Below are positions 51,369-60,410 of a stretch of 64,000 bases of DNA, piece by piece. A program made the translations under genes and the position numbers. The notes beneath the pieces are model-generated. The model saw nothing but the letters and a program-made list of their open reading frames with translations. It was not told where the DNA came from and ran no database searches. Source of the DNA: G020348185 sp964525045 (GTDB lineage Bacteria > Nitrospirota > Nitrospiria > Nitrospirales > UBA8639). The number at the start of each line of letters is the position of its first letter. The stretch's first letter is position 1. The DNA lies in contig CAZGFD010000011.1 of the NCBI GenBank assembly GCA_964525045.1, positions 72,299 to 136,298 on the forward strand. The letters run 5' to 3'.

Positions 51369-52880
51369 GTGAATGTCGCCGACAGTCCTGTGCCATCAAC
51401 TTTCCGGTTGGCGAAGTTTTTTTTCTTTAGTGGGATATTGTTGATTGCCCAGACTTCGTGGAGGCCATTTTTATCCTTCACCTTGTCGGATTGGTGTTTC
51501 CTTGCATCTGTTCTTTTTCTTCTGCCAGTAGTGCTTGAATCCCGTAAGGTAGACGCTTCGATCCCGAAATTTGTATGGGTCGGACTGGGGTTGATTATTG
51601 TGGGTGGGCTTCTTTCCACCCCGTTCGCCCCATGGCCATATTCCTCATTTTCTTCGGTGACAAAATTGTTCTACTTAGTTGGGGTATGGTTTTTTGTAGG
51701 AACTGTTCTTTTGCATAGCCGTGAGGGTATCCAAAAAGCCATGGTTTTTTGGTGTATATCAGCAGGAGTGACGAGTGCAGCCGCCGCCGTTCAAATGATT
51801 TGGGGTGATGTTATCCCGGGTACTTCTCCCAATTGGGGTAGAATGACTGGAACGGCCGAACATGTGAATGATTTAGGCCTAATCACGAGTATTACTTTGG
51901 TTCCTGCTCTATATTTGTCAACCTGCAAAGACAATGGAGCGTGGGTTACATTGGGTTTTTGGTTTCTCGCGTGTCTCATCGTTGGAGGTTTGGTTTGGTC
52001 GGGCTCTATTTCTGGTCTGGTCGCTGCCGCAACAGGTCTTTTTATTTGGGTTCTTGGAAAAAAAATGGGATTGAGAGATGTGTTAGTGTTATGCATAGGT
52101 GGAGGATCGATTGTCTTCCTTGTCTCTATAGTTGCGGTTGAGACGACCGATACCCCCAAAACGCTGGTGGCAAAGACGGGGAAAACGGAAGTGGCCAAAG
52201 TCGAGACGGGGAAGGCGGGAGTGGCCAAAGTCGAGACAGGGAAAGCCAAGACTGACCGGGGGAAGGCGGAAGTGGCCAAAGTTCAGACGGGGAAGGCGGA
52301 AGTAGGAAAAGAAGCGGGAGTGAAGGTTAAGGAGGGAGGAACGGATCCGGCAAAGACGGAAAGAGCGATGACCGCTAAGGAGAAGGCTCAAAAAGAATTG
52401 CTCGAGAGGGCAAAGACCTATAGAGTAAAAAGCGGTGATCCTCCGATGCTCGTGACTCGATTGGTTCAACTTAAAGAGAAGGCCCTCCGATTTGATACCC
52501 TGCAGTTCCGGATGACCGATTTTCAGATGGCGTGGAAATCAATTTCCCAGAACGTTATGGTTGGTGTTGGGATGGGTCCTTCGAACGGAAAAACTGATAC
52601 AGGTCGTCTAGTCCACAATATGTTCTTTGTTTATTGGTATGAAGGAGGTCTGCTTGCGTTCCTTGGGATTTTGCTTCTGGTCGGTGCTATCGCGAAGAGT
52701 GGATTCACTATTTTAGATTTTCCTAATTGGCCTCCCCGACCTCTAAGTGTCTCACTGGTTTCCGCCTATACGGTCTTTTTTGTCCTGGCCTTGGGTCAAC
52801 CGATTTATTACAAAAGAGTGGCATGGTTTCCAGCCCTGCTAATTTTGAGTTTATATTCCATTTACAAAACAAAACGTTGA
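51369..52880 (+). CDS. O-antigen polymerase/ligase-like protein with Lys/Glu-rich tandem repeat insertion (copy 3)
   Basis: 503 residues from GTG. The first 255 residues carry about eight membrane segments (ending IGGGSIVFLVSIVAVE). Residues about 265-360 are a hydrophilic stretch rich in Lys, Glu, Ala and Thr with a ten-residue repeat TGKAEVAKVE (see the repeat entry). Then the Wzy_C-like loop resumes: GVGMGPSNGKTDTGRLVHN near 400, FFVYWYEGGLLAFLGILLL and a last helix pair. Relatives have about 400-440 residues, so the extra 90 lie in the periplasmic loop. Probably polymerises or ligates glycan; the repeat may be periplasmic wall-binding or spacer sequence (inference). Confidence 0.8.
   Translation: MNVADSPVPSTFRLAKFFFFSGILLIAQTSWRPFLSFTLSDWCFLASVLFLLPVVLESRKVDASIPKFVWVGLGLIIVGGLLSTPFAPWPYSSFSSVTKLFYLVGVWFFVGTVLLHSREGIQKAMVFWCISAGVTSAAAAVQMIWGDVIPGTSPNWGRMTGTAEHVNDLGLITSITLVPALYLSTCKDNGAWVTLGFWFLACLIVGGLVWSGSISGLVAAATGLFIWVLGKKMGLRDVLVLCIGGGSIVFLVSIVAVETTDTPKTLVAKTGKTEVAKVETGKAGVAKVETGKAKTDRGKAEVAKVQTGKAEVGKEAGVKVKEGGTDPAKTERAMTAKEKAQKELLERAKTYRVKSGDPPMLVTRLVQLKEKALRFDTLQFRMTDFQMAWKSISQNVMVGVGMGPSNGKTDTGRLVHNMFFVYWYEGGLLAFLGILLLVGAIAKSGFTILDFPNWPPRPLSVSLVSAYTVFFVLALGQPIYYKRVAWFPALLILSLYSIYKTKR
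52171..52320 (+). repeat. 30-base tandem repeat encoding TGKAEVAKVE
   Basis: Units of about 30 bases begin at 52171 and 52201; a third at 52231 diverges after 15 bases, a fourth partial at about 52258 and a fifth at 52282. The shared core is ACGGGGAA..GGAAGTGGCC. All keep the frame of the polymerase gene. The copies differ by a few substitutions, so the array is not brand new but still recognisable. Confidence 0.8.
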
Positions 52881-53129
52881 TTGGTATAACAAAACGCTAT
52901 CTTTGTCCCAAGCATCTGCCCGGGTGGGAACACCCAAGCTTTGGATTTTATTAGAAGTCTGTTCTAATTAAAGTTTTTCCTTTAATGAATTTTACCTGTT
53001 TCCCTTATTGATTCCTGCAGTAAGTCTCTGCTCATGGCTTCTTCATTTCCAAGGATTGAACATGGTGCACGTAGGTTTCGAATTATAAATTAGGGAATTA
53101 AGAAAACCTATTTGAAAGGAACGAGCGTT

Positions 53130-54296
53130 GTGAAGAAAGTCCTCGTAATCGGCGGAGATGGATTCTGTGGTTGGCCGACCGCTTTGCACTTGTCAAAAAA
53201 AGGTCACAATATCGTGATTGTGGACAACTTGTCCCGGAGAAACATTGAAAATGAACTTGAGTGTAAATCACTGACTCCTATCCAACCTATGGGAGTGCGT
53301 CTCAAAGTTTGGGAAGAATTTACCGGAAAAACAATTCGCTTTGAATACATGAATATTGCAAAGGAATACGGTCGCCTATTAACCCTCTTATTAAGGGAAA
53401 AGCCACATGCGGTTGTTCATTTTGCTGAGCAGAGGGCAGCTCCCTATTCCATGAAATCTCCGCGTCAAAAAATCTACACGGTGGATAATAATCTGAATGC
53501 CACTCATAATTTGCTTTGTGCCATTGTTGAGTCGAAGCTTGACATTCATGTGATTCACTTAGGAACCATGGGGGTCTATGGATACACGATGGCCACGGAC
53601 AAAGTCCCTGAGGGATACCTAGATGTCAAAATTCCCTCCCAAGGGGGGGATGTGAAAGCCAGAATACTTCATCCTGCATATCCGGGGAGCATCTATCATA
53701 TGACCAAGACCCAAGATGCCTTGTTTTTTCAATTTTACAACAAGAACGATGGCGTCCGTGTCACCGATCTTCATCAGGGAGTTGTGTGGGGGACGAACAC
53801 TCCTGAAACATTGTTGGACGAACGATTAATTAATCGCTTCGATTATGATGGGGATTATGGGACAGTTCTCAACCGCTTTTTGATGCAGGCTGCCATCGGT
53901 CATCCATTAACGGTGTATGGTACGGGTGGACAGACTAGGGCCTTTATTCACATAGGGGATTCGGTTCGGTGCATCGAACTGGCACTCCTTAACCCACCTG
54001 AGCCCCACCACCCGGTTCATATATACAACCAGGTCACCGAAGCTCATCGAGTAGGGAATTTGGCGAAGTTGGTTTCTGAAATGACCGGAGCACAAGTGAA
54101 AAACATCGAAAATCCTCGAAATGAAGCACAGGAAAATGAGCTCAGCTTTGAAAATGAAAAATTCCTTGCTTTAGGCCTCAATCCCACCACCTTAAGTCAG
54201 GGACTGATGGCAGAAGTGACTGATATTGCGAGGAAATATGCTCAAAACTGTGACACCTCAAAAATCATGCCTACCTCTAAGTGGAGAGATGCCTAA
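53130..54296 (+). CDS. sqdB: UDP-sulfoquinovose synthase (SQD1/SqdB)
   Basis: 388 residues from GTG 53130, with AGGA nine bases upstream; TTG 53112 is the alternative. VLVIGGDGFCGWPTALHLS binds NAD; the G-D-G-F-C-G-W motif is diagnostic for SQD1. NLSRRNIENEL near residue 33, HFAEQRAAPYSMKSP near 98, GTMGVYGY near 142, YHMTKTQDA near 190 (YxxxK), QGVVWGTNTPET near 217 and DGDYGTVLNRFLMQAAIGHP near 240 all match. It converts UDP-glucose plus sulfite to UDP-sulfoquinovose, usually for sulfolipid. A location in a glycan locus suggests sulfoquinovose as a glycan building block, as with archaeal Agl3 (inference). Confidence 0.93.
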   Translation: MKKVLVIGGDGFCGWPTALHLSKKGHNIVIVDNLSRRNIENELECKSLTPIQPMGVRLKVWEEFTGKTIRFEYMNIAKEYGRLLTLLLREKPHAVVHFAEQRAAPYSMKSPRQKIYTVDNNLNATHNLLCAIVESKLDIHVIHLGTMGVYGYTMATDKVPEGYLDVKIPSQGGDVKARILHPAYPGSIYHMTKTQDALFFQFYNKNDGVRVTDLHQGVVWGTNTPETLLDERLINRFDYDGDYGTVLNRFLMQAAIGHPLTVYGTGGQTRAFIHIGDSVRCIELALLNPPEPHHPVHIYNQVTEAHRVGNLAKLVSEMTGAQVKNIENPRNEAQENELSFENEKFLALGLNPTTLSQGLMAEVTDIARKYAQNCDTSKIMPTSKWRDA

Positions 54297-54671
54297 CTTA
54301 CCCACACACCACCCAATGTTGGTGTTGTTTTATTTATCGAAAGTCTGCAAATAACCCTGACCAAGAGCAAAATTACCTCTAGCAGTCCTGTGGGGTTAAG
54401 CCCCATGTGACCATGAACACCACCCCTATGTCGTGCGCAAGGCTATGTTGAGGAAGTTGGTATGAAGATCCGACTTTGAGCCTTGATTTGCTTTCTTAGG
54501 AAACTTCACCACTCAAAATTCGTTCACAATACTTCCTCAGAACTAAAGCCCGGTTCCCTTGTTAACGTCTTTACCCTCTCACTGATTTATTGCCCCACCC
54601 TTAGTTGAAATGGCATAAAGGCATAATCATCGTTATCTGCCATGACGAGCATGTCCATTAGATGATATGAA
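54297..54671. other. 375-base intergenic stretch
   Basis: Apart from the terminator-like hairpin at 54306-54335 no feature is seen. Only short frames occur. The start region of the next gene has GATATGAA with no clear ribosome site. Confidence 0.4.
54306..54335 (+). terminator. Likely intrinsic terminator after sqdB
   Basis: ACACCA at 54306-54311 pairs with TGGTGT at 54320-54325 over an eight-base loop, followed by TGTTTTATTT. It lies ten bases after the sqdB stop. The stem is short (six pairs), so moderate confidence. Confidence 0.4.
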
Positions 54672-55553
54672 ATGAATGGAGAACCAAAAAACGAAGCAAG
54701 CCGAGATAGGTGTCCCATTTGCGAAAGTGGTGGAAAGCCGTTAGGTCAGACTCCACCTTGTGTAGAATGGAGCCCCCGACCCCTGTATGTCTGTGAACAA
54801 TGTGACCATAAATGGATCCCTATTTCTGTAGAAAGGTCGATTAGTACTTTGGAAGATATCACTTATCGAGAGTCAATCACTCCGAGTGCAAACTGGGTCT
54901 TGAAGCACCTAGGTCAGGGAATGGAAAATATGACAGGAATTCGAATATTGGATGTTGGCTGTTGGGATGGGGCTTTTTTGGCCAATTGTCCTAATTCGTG
55001 GGTGCGACATGGAGTTGAGCCAAATAAACAGGCTGCGGTGTTGGCCAGAGAACGGGGCTTAGATGTGTTTTCAGAAACCCTTGAAATGGCCCAGCTAATG
55101 AATGAATCCTATAACGTGGTCGTGATGTTGGATGTGCTAGAACATTTGCCCCATCCACTTTCCGCCTTACGAAAAGTATCCGAAATATTGACCTCAGATG
55201 GATATTTGTTTGTTCTGACAGGGAGCAGCATTTCAAGAGGTGCAAGAATTTTTCGGGGATGCTGGTATTATTACAACTATCCAGAGCATGTAACCTTTTT
55301 TTCACCTTCCAGTGTAAAGGTTTCCATAGAGTCTCTTGGCATGAAGGTGAAAGCTGTTAAAAAATATAAGCCTCATGGTTCGTCTTTGGTTCAGACTGGA
55401 AAGAAAATAAAAAATCTTCTTTTGAACACCCAGAAAAAAAAGGCTCCCCACCTTCCGGTTCCGGTCAGGAAGCAGGACATGATAAAACTTGGGATCAGTC
55501 GTCTTTTTCGTGGTCGGGATCATATGATTATTGTTGCTCAAAAAGGAAAATAA
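54672..55553 (+). CDS. Zinc-ribbon class I methyltransferase (Methyltransf_23 type)
   Basis: 293 residues from ATG. An N-terminal CPIC (residues 14-17) and CEQC (about 41-44) pair form a small zinc ribbon, common in sugar-modifying methyltransferases. IRILDVGCWDGAFLANCPN near residue 90 is SAM motif I, HGVEPNKQAAVLARERG near 115 motif II, VVMLDVLEHLPHPLSALRK near 149 motif III. Probably C- or N-methylates a sugar intermediate. The gene ends five bases before the next start. Confidence 0.82.
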   Translation: MNGEPKNEASRDRCPICESGGKPLGQTPPCVEWSPRPLYVCEQCDHKWIPISVERSISTLEDITYRESITPSANWVLKHLGQGMENMTGIRILDVGCWDGAFLANCPNSWVRHGVEPNKQAAVLARERGLDVFSETLEMAQLMNESYNVVVMLDVLEHLPHPLSALRKVSEILTSDGYLFVLTGSSISRGARIFRGCWYYYNYPEHVTFFSPSSVKVSIESLGMKVKAVKKYKPHGSSLVQTGKKIKNLLLNTQKKKAPHLPVPVRKQDMIKLGISRLFRGRDHMIIVAQKGK

Positions 55554-55557
55554 AACA

Positions 55558-56733
55558 TTGCATCGTGTTCGTTGGATTACCTGGTGGCCAGCTCCGTATT
55601 GGATCGATCGATTTAATCGATTAGCCGATTTTGATAGGTTAAGACTCGAAGTTTGCTTTCTCTCGGCTGGATCACATGTTCAGGGATGGGATATGGATAA
55701 ATCATCTTGGAAATTCCAGCATTACATGGTGAATCCGAAATACAGCAAGTCTGGTTACTTTCATTTTCAACTAAGATTCCCTTATCCCTGGCCGTTAATT
55801 AGGCGACCCTTTCAAGCTCTAGTGATGACGTATGGTGACTCAAGTTGCATCACGGCTGCCGCGCTTTGCTTCCTTTTTAGGAAACCATATTTCCTCTTCG
55901 TACCGAATACGAAGAATAATTTGAGAAAAAAGAGTAAAATAAGGGAACACCTAAAGCGGTTTCTTTTTAAAGGAGCAAAAGGAATCTTGGCTACGGGTCC
56001 TGCTCAGGTCGAATATGCCCTGGAGTATACCAGTGCACAAAAGAAAATCTTTGTCATAGGCAACCCATCCCAATATTTAGGGGATCTCGTCCAACAATCG
56101 ATCTGTAAACGGGAGGAGTGGCGCCGGGGCTTGCACTTAGAGAATCAATTTGTGGCGTTGTATGTAGGAAGGTTAAGCCCGGAGAAAGGGTTATCTACCC
56201 TTTTTGATGCATTAGGGAAGGTCTATAGTAAAGGAATCTGTCCCGTTCTGGTCTTAGCTGGTTCTGGTCCAATGGAATCGACATTACGGCGCGAAAGCGA
56301 TCGGCGAGGATTAAAGGTTATATTTGCTGGGTTTTGCCAACGGGAGCAGCTAGCCCAATATTATCGGGCATCCGACCTCTTTATTTTACCTAGTGAAAGT
56401 GAGCCATGGGGATTGGTTGTCAACGAGGCAATGGAGTTTGGGCTTCCCTTAATCCTTTCAAATCGGGTTGGAAGCGTGCCAGCACTTCTTCACGAAGGCA
56501 TGAATGGTTTGTCATTCCCTGTAGGCGACTCAGGGGCTCTTGCCCAATGTATTGAGCGACTGGCTGGAGATGAGGCTCTACGCAGAAGTATGGGTGAGGC
56601 TTCGGCCAAAATTGTGAAGAGTCAATCAATCGATAGTTGGTGTGAAGCTGTCGTCAGAGCGATCAAGTGCGTTTCATTGCCACCGTGTCATCATACTGAG
56701 CATAGTGGTGTTTCATCCGCAGATCGTATGTAA
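55558..56733 (+). CDS. Glycosyltransferase family 4
   Basis: 391 residues from TTG 55558, which has AAGGA ten bases upstream; the frame is open from TTG 55531 inside the previous gene. RVRWITWWPAPYWIDRFN at the N-terminus, GTKNN-like LFVPNTKNNLRKKSK near residue 115, then GT-B donor domain VALYVGRLSPEKGLSTLFDAL near 200, VLAGSGPMESTLRRES near 233 and LPSESEPWGLVVNEAMEFGL near 280 with the two Glu of EX7E. A GT1/GT4-type retaining enzyme. Operon with the preceding methyltransferase is likely. Confidence 0.88.
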   Translation: MHRVRWITWWPAPYWIDRFNRLADFDRLRLEVCFLSAGSHVQGWDMDKSSWKFQHYMVNPKYSKSGYFHFQLRFPYPWPLIRRPFQALVMTYGDSSCITAAALCFLFRKPYFLFVPNTKNNLRKKSKIREHLKRFLFKGAKGILATGPAQVEYALEYTSAQKKIFVIGNPSQYLGDLVQQSICKREEWRRGLHLENQFVALYVGRLSPEKGLSTLFDALGKVYSKGICPVLVLAGSGPMESTLRRESDRRGLKVIFAGFCQREQLAQYYRASDLFILPSESEPWGLVVNEAMEFGLPLILSNRVGSVPALLHEGMNGLSFPVGDSGALAQCIERLAGDEALRRSMGEASAKIVKSQSIDSWCEAVVRAIKCVSLPPCHHTEHSGVSSADRM

Positions 56734-57277
56734 GGCAATTTTCACAGAAATTGGGTTTGGTCAATTTGGCTTGCAATACATTTATGACTACCGAACCCGA
56801 TTCCATCCAATTAGACACCTCGACGCCTGACTGTCTTGTCACAGAGTTCCATGAAATGTATGCCCCTCGGATTCGGCCAATGATGAATGAATACATAGAA
56901 TCAATCCTAACTTGCTAATTGTTTCCCCTTCATAGTTGGGCATGATTGGGCGTCAGTTTGGAGGTCTGGCCTAAGAAGTAGTCCTAGGGAGGGTACACGT
57001 TCAGGAGAATGATCCAAGTGTGGCTTTCCGGACTGATCGTTCCGTTTTCTAGAGTAGGTTGAAGAGACGAATGAGCGCACTCGTCTGCCTGTGCCCATAT
57101 CCCGGGAGATAGATGGGTAGCCATTAGCCAAATTGGTTCAGAACGTGTAATTGCAGGTCTAAGACAACTAAGGTAATATTGAGTAGGTATTATAAGGAGA
57201 AATACATTCTGAAAATTTTACGCGTTATCCTCAAGGTGGTTTCTGTTAGATATGCTCTCGATTCACGCGGGTTTTAG
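56734..57277. other. 544-base intergenic stretch
   Basis: No supported gene on either strand; the longest frame (56907-57131 minus) lacks motifs. AAGGAG occurs at 57195 without a usable start. A promoter for the FkbM gene may lie in the last 100 bases (AT-rich) but cannot be placed. Confidence 0.35.
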
Positions 57278-58021
57278 GTGTTATCGATCGTAAAAACCAT
57301 TCCAAGGCTTTTCAGTCTGCCTTGGGATCTTAGAGCTTTTACGGCTCTCCTTTCCTGGCCTACATTTTCTGTCACATCCTATTCCATGGTATCTGCTCTT
57401 AAACGGCAGAACTTCGAACCGAAAACTGTGCTTGATGTTGGGGCGAACGTGGGCCAATTTACTGTGGCCGTTGCTAAAATTTTCCCTGGAGTGCGGATAC
57501 ACTCATTCGAGCCTGTGCCGGAATGTTTTTTAAAATTGGGAAAAAATGTTTCAAAACTTAAGAATGTTTCGGTCTATCAACTTGCCCTCGGTGACACGGA
57601 GGGAGAAGGCATGTGTCATATTAATTCACACAGCCAATCTAGTTCCCTTCTCCCATTATCTAGAGAGCATCGTGCCGCTTTTCCCAATGCCCAAGAGATT
57701 ATCCAGGTACCAGTAAAAATTTCCAAGCTTGATACGATTTTTGCGACTCAAAAGATCGACGCCCCAACTCTCCTTAAAATAGATGTGCAGGGCTATGAGG
57801 CTAACGTCTTGCGGGGTGGAGAGGAAACCCTCAAGCGTATTCAATATGTTGTTGCCGAAACCTCCTTCAAAGCCTTGTATCATGGGGAAACCATTTTTTT
57901 GGATCTCCTCCAACTTTTGGAATCTTGTGGGTTTCGGTTTATACGTCCGGTCGGTTGGTTGTCAGATCCGAGGAACGACGAAATACTTCAAATGGATGCT
58001 CTATTCTCACGTCAAGTTTGA
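57278..58021 (+). CDS. FkbM-family methyltransferase (5 of 5)
   Basis: 247 residues from GTG. KTVLDVGANVGQFTVAVAKI near residue 50 is SAM motif I, RIHSFEPVPECFLKLG near 75 motif II, and APTLLKIDVQGYEANVLRGG near 165 the FkbM signature (Asp-Val-Gln-Gly-Tyr-Glu). Standard length. It is followed directly by the decayed GT4 at 58043, so the two were likely partners once: a glycosyltransferase whose product was methylated (inference). Confidence 0.9.
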   Translation: MLSIVKTIPRLFSLPWDLRAFTALLSWPTFSVTSYSMVSALKRQNFEPKTVLDVGANVGQFTVAVAKIFPGVRIHSFEPVPECFLKLGKNVSKLKNVSVYQLALGDTEGEGMCHINSHSQSSSLLPLSREHRAAFPNAQEIIQVPVKISKLDTIFATQKIDAPTLLKIDVQGYEANVLRGGEETLKRIQYVVAETSFKALYHGETIFLDLLQLLESCGFRFIRPVGWLSDPRNDEILQMDALFSRQV

Positions 58022-58042
58022 ATGTTGGAACTAGTTCTGTGC

Positions 58043-58374
58043 GGATATTAATTTGTGGATTGGACTATTTCCCCACCGGGGGGAAGCCTGCAGATCTGGT
58101 GTTGCCCTCCAACTGATAGAAATACTAGCTGGCGGACGTTCGGTGGTTGCCGTGACAGGTCCTGATACTCACGTTGGACAAATTGTTCAAGAATGCGGGG
58201 TAATTGTTTCCCCAAATGATTCCCATGGTTCAGTAAATGCCATACAACTCCTTATTGGGGGTGAACAAAAGTGGATTACACTTGGACAGGCCGAAAGGGC
58301 CTATGCCATTTCAACATTGGGAAAAAGAAAACCTCCTGAAGCCGTATCAGGCTGCCATTTGCGGGGCCTTCTGA
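58043..58374 (+). pseudogene. Decayed GT4 glycosyltransferase C-terminal fragment with two frameshifts
   Basis: Reading frames change twice. ILICGLDYFPTGGKPADLVL ends at a stop at 58114-58116; the frame then resumes as LIEILAGGRSVVAVTGPDTH and VGQIVQECGVIVSPNDSHGS. Restoring a single missing base near 58112 would give the common LPSKLIEIL donor-site motif. A second shift, an extra base in the A-run near 58325, is followed by ENLLKPYQAAICGAF and stop at 58372-58374. The N-terminal GT-B domain is missing. Confidence 0.7.
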
Positions 58375-58556
58375 AATTATGTGTCCATCCTATTCATTAG
58401 CATGGTGAACCTGAAAGATGGTCGATGATCTCAGCCAAGGCCCCTTTAGGGGGCAAAAGGAGCGGGGTTGTTGGGAAAGGATTTTTTAGTTAAGGTAAAT
58501 GTATATGGCTAGGCGAAAAACAAGGTGAAAACTCATTAGAGGATTGTAGAGAGTCT

Positions 58557-59978
58557 ATGTTACGACAACGAGCCAAGATGATTGCCTGGTTTGTATTTGT
58601 CGGTGATCTTGTCCTCCTCACGGCAAGTTTTTTCCTTGCGTATTTTCTCAGAGATTGGGGATTTGCGGAAACGTACCCTAGGCTCTATCCCTTAACAAGT
58701 TATATTTGGATGTTACTCGTCATTCTTCCTGTAGGAACTTGTTGTCTCTATTATTTTGGCCTATACAAGTCACAAAGGACGAATCCTATTTGGCGAGAAT
58801 CTGGGAATATTCTCGTAGCAATTTTGTTAACCACCCTTCTCTTAGGAACCTTTATTTTTGCTCTGAAAGTTCAATACATTAGTCGACTTTTCGTTGGAAT
58901 TTTTGGAGTGAGTGCCTTCCTTCTCTTATCGATCCAGAGATTGGCGATGAGGGGGTTGGCTAAAATACTGAGAAGAAAAGGCTGGAATACTCGAAATGTT
59001 CTTATTGTCGGTTCTGGAAAGCGAGCGAGAGAACTGGCCAATACCGTGACCGATCATAAGGAGTGGGGACTCAAACTCATAGGGATGGTTGCGGAACGTG
59101 GGAATGGGCATTTACGAAAAGTTGGTGGTTACACCGTTATAGGCTGTACCGATACAATTGCGGAAATTTTAAATTCCCACATTGTTGATGAGGTCATCTT
59201 TGCAGTATCTCGGAAAAAGCTTGATGAATTTGAAGAGATCTTTCTCTTGTGTGAAGAGCGCGGTATTCGCGCCAGAGTGGCGATCAACTTCTTTCCCCAT
59301 ATGATCGCCAAGATCTGTCTGGAGGAATTTGACGGAATTCCCCTCCTCACGTTTAATGCGGTCCCCCATGATGAATTTGTGCTTGCACTTAAACGAGGAT
59401 TTGATATTTTTGTATCCAGCGCTGCCATAATCTTTTTTGCGCCCTTCTTTCTTCCGATTTCTCTCGCCATAAAAGCGACCTCTCCAGGACCCGTGTTTTT
59501 TAAGCAGACTCGGGTATCTCTCAATGGAAGGCATTTTATTCTTTATAAATTCCGATCAATGGTGGAAAATGCGGAGGAGAAAAAGCAGGAGCTACTCCAT
59601 TTAAATCAAATGGAAGGTCCCGTATTTAAAATTGAGGATGATCCACGTGTGACCCGGGTAGGACGGTTTCTTCGAAAAACCAGTTTGGATGAATTTCCTC
59701 AGTTCTGGAATGTTTTAATGGGTGATATGAGCATTATTGGCCCCCGTCCTCCGTTACCGGAAGAAGTAGAAAAATATCTGCCATGGCAACGAAGGCGGTT
59801 GAGTATGAGACCGGGACTCACCTGTTTGTGGCAGATCAGGGGTCGAAATACCATTAGGGATTTTGAACAATGGATTAACTTAGATTTGCAGTATATTGAT
59901 ACCTGGTCGCTAGGGTTAGATTTGAAAATCTTTTTAAAAACCATCCCCACTATCTTGCTGGCTCGAGGGGCTAAGTGA
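58557..59978 (+). CDS. Polyprenyl glycosylphosphotransferase (WcaJ/PssY-like initiating transferase)
   Basis: 473 residues from ATG. Four N-terminal membrane segments, a CoA-binding-like Rossmann section (NVLIVGSGKRARELANTVT near residue 149), then the catalytic PGT domain. It has KRGFDIFVSSAAIIF near 278, FKQTRVSLNGRHFILYKFRS near 313, DDPRVTRVGRFLRKTSLDEF near 362 and IIGPRPPLPEEVEKYLPWQ near 392, the hallmarks of WcaJ/WbaP enzymes. It links a sugar-1-P (often glucose or galactose) to undecaprenyl phosphate. Together with the two WecA-type fusions it gives three different initiating enzymes in the window. Confidence 0.93.
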   Translation: MLRQRAKMIAWFVFVGDLVLLTASFFLAYFLRDWGFAETYPRLYPLTSYIWMLLVILPVGTCCLYYFGLYKSQRTNPIWRESGNILVAILLTTLLLGTFIFALKVQYISRLFVGIFGVSAFLLLSIQRLAMRGLAKILRRKGWNTRNVLIVGSGKRARELANTVTDHKEWGLKLIGMVAERGNGHLRKVGGYTVIGCTDTIAEILNSHIVDEVIFAVSRKKLDEFEEIFLLCEERGIRARVAINFFPHMIAKICLEEFDGIPLLTFNAVPHDEFVLALKRGFDIFVSSAAIIFFAPFFLPISLAIKATSPGPVFFKQTRVSLNGRHFILYKFRSMVENAEEKKQELLHLNQMEGPVFKIEDDPRVTRVGRFLRKTSLDEFPQFWNVLMGDMSIIGPRPPLPEEVEKYLPWQRRRLSMRPGLTCLWQIRGRNTIRDFEQWINLDLQYIDTWSLGLDLKIFLKTIPTILLARGAK

Positions 59979-60410
59979 TGATGATCCCTCTTGACATCTC
60001 AACGATATGAGGTTGGACTGATGTACAAAGAGTGGGCCGGAGGGAAAAGGAAAAATTCATTGGTTGTGAACCCTTCTGAGCTAGGATCTGTTCTTTCCTG
60101 ACCTAGTCAGGAAGGTCGAGATGCGTTACCCCAGATTCATCACTTGGTGCCTCGCTGAATTTCTGACGGGGTTCTCCTCCTTGGAAAAAATTATCCTGCC
60201 GGTTTGATTGTTTCTAAAAAGGTGCCCATATTCATAAAGCCTTCTTTCCATGGACTCCGCTATACTATTTCCCATTGTCATATCCTTTCTCCAAGTACCA
60301 AAGGAAATCGTGAAGATAGTTAATTTCGAGGATAGTCGATAAGGCCGGGATCCTTTTGGTCGGTGGGAAATAGGTGGAATCTTTTATCTTATATCACTAG
60401 AGAATATTTT
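59979..60410. other. 432-base convergent intergenic region with a strong hairpin
   Basis: TTCCTGAC-CTA-GTCAGGAA at 60095-60113 is a perfect eight-base stem with a three-base loop. No T-run follows on either strand, so it is not a classic terminator but may work in both directions for the convergent genes. No other feature seen. Confidence 0.45.

Noticed and set aside
52171..52320. Tandem repeats as a CRISPR or regulatory array
   Set aside because: Units are contiguous, in frame and without spacers; they are coding repeats.
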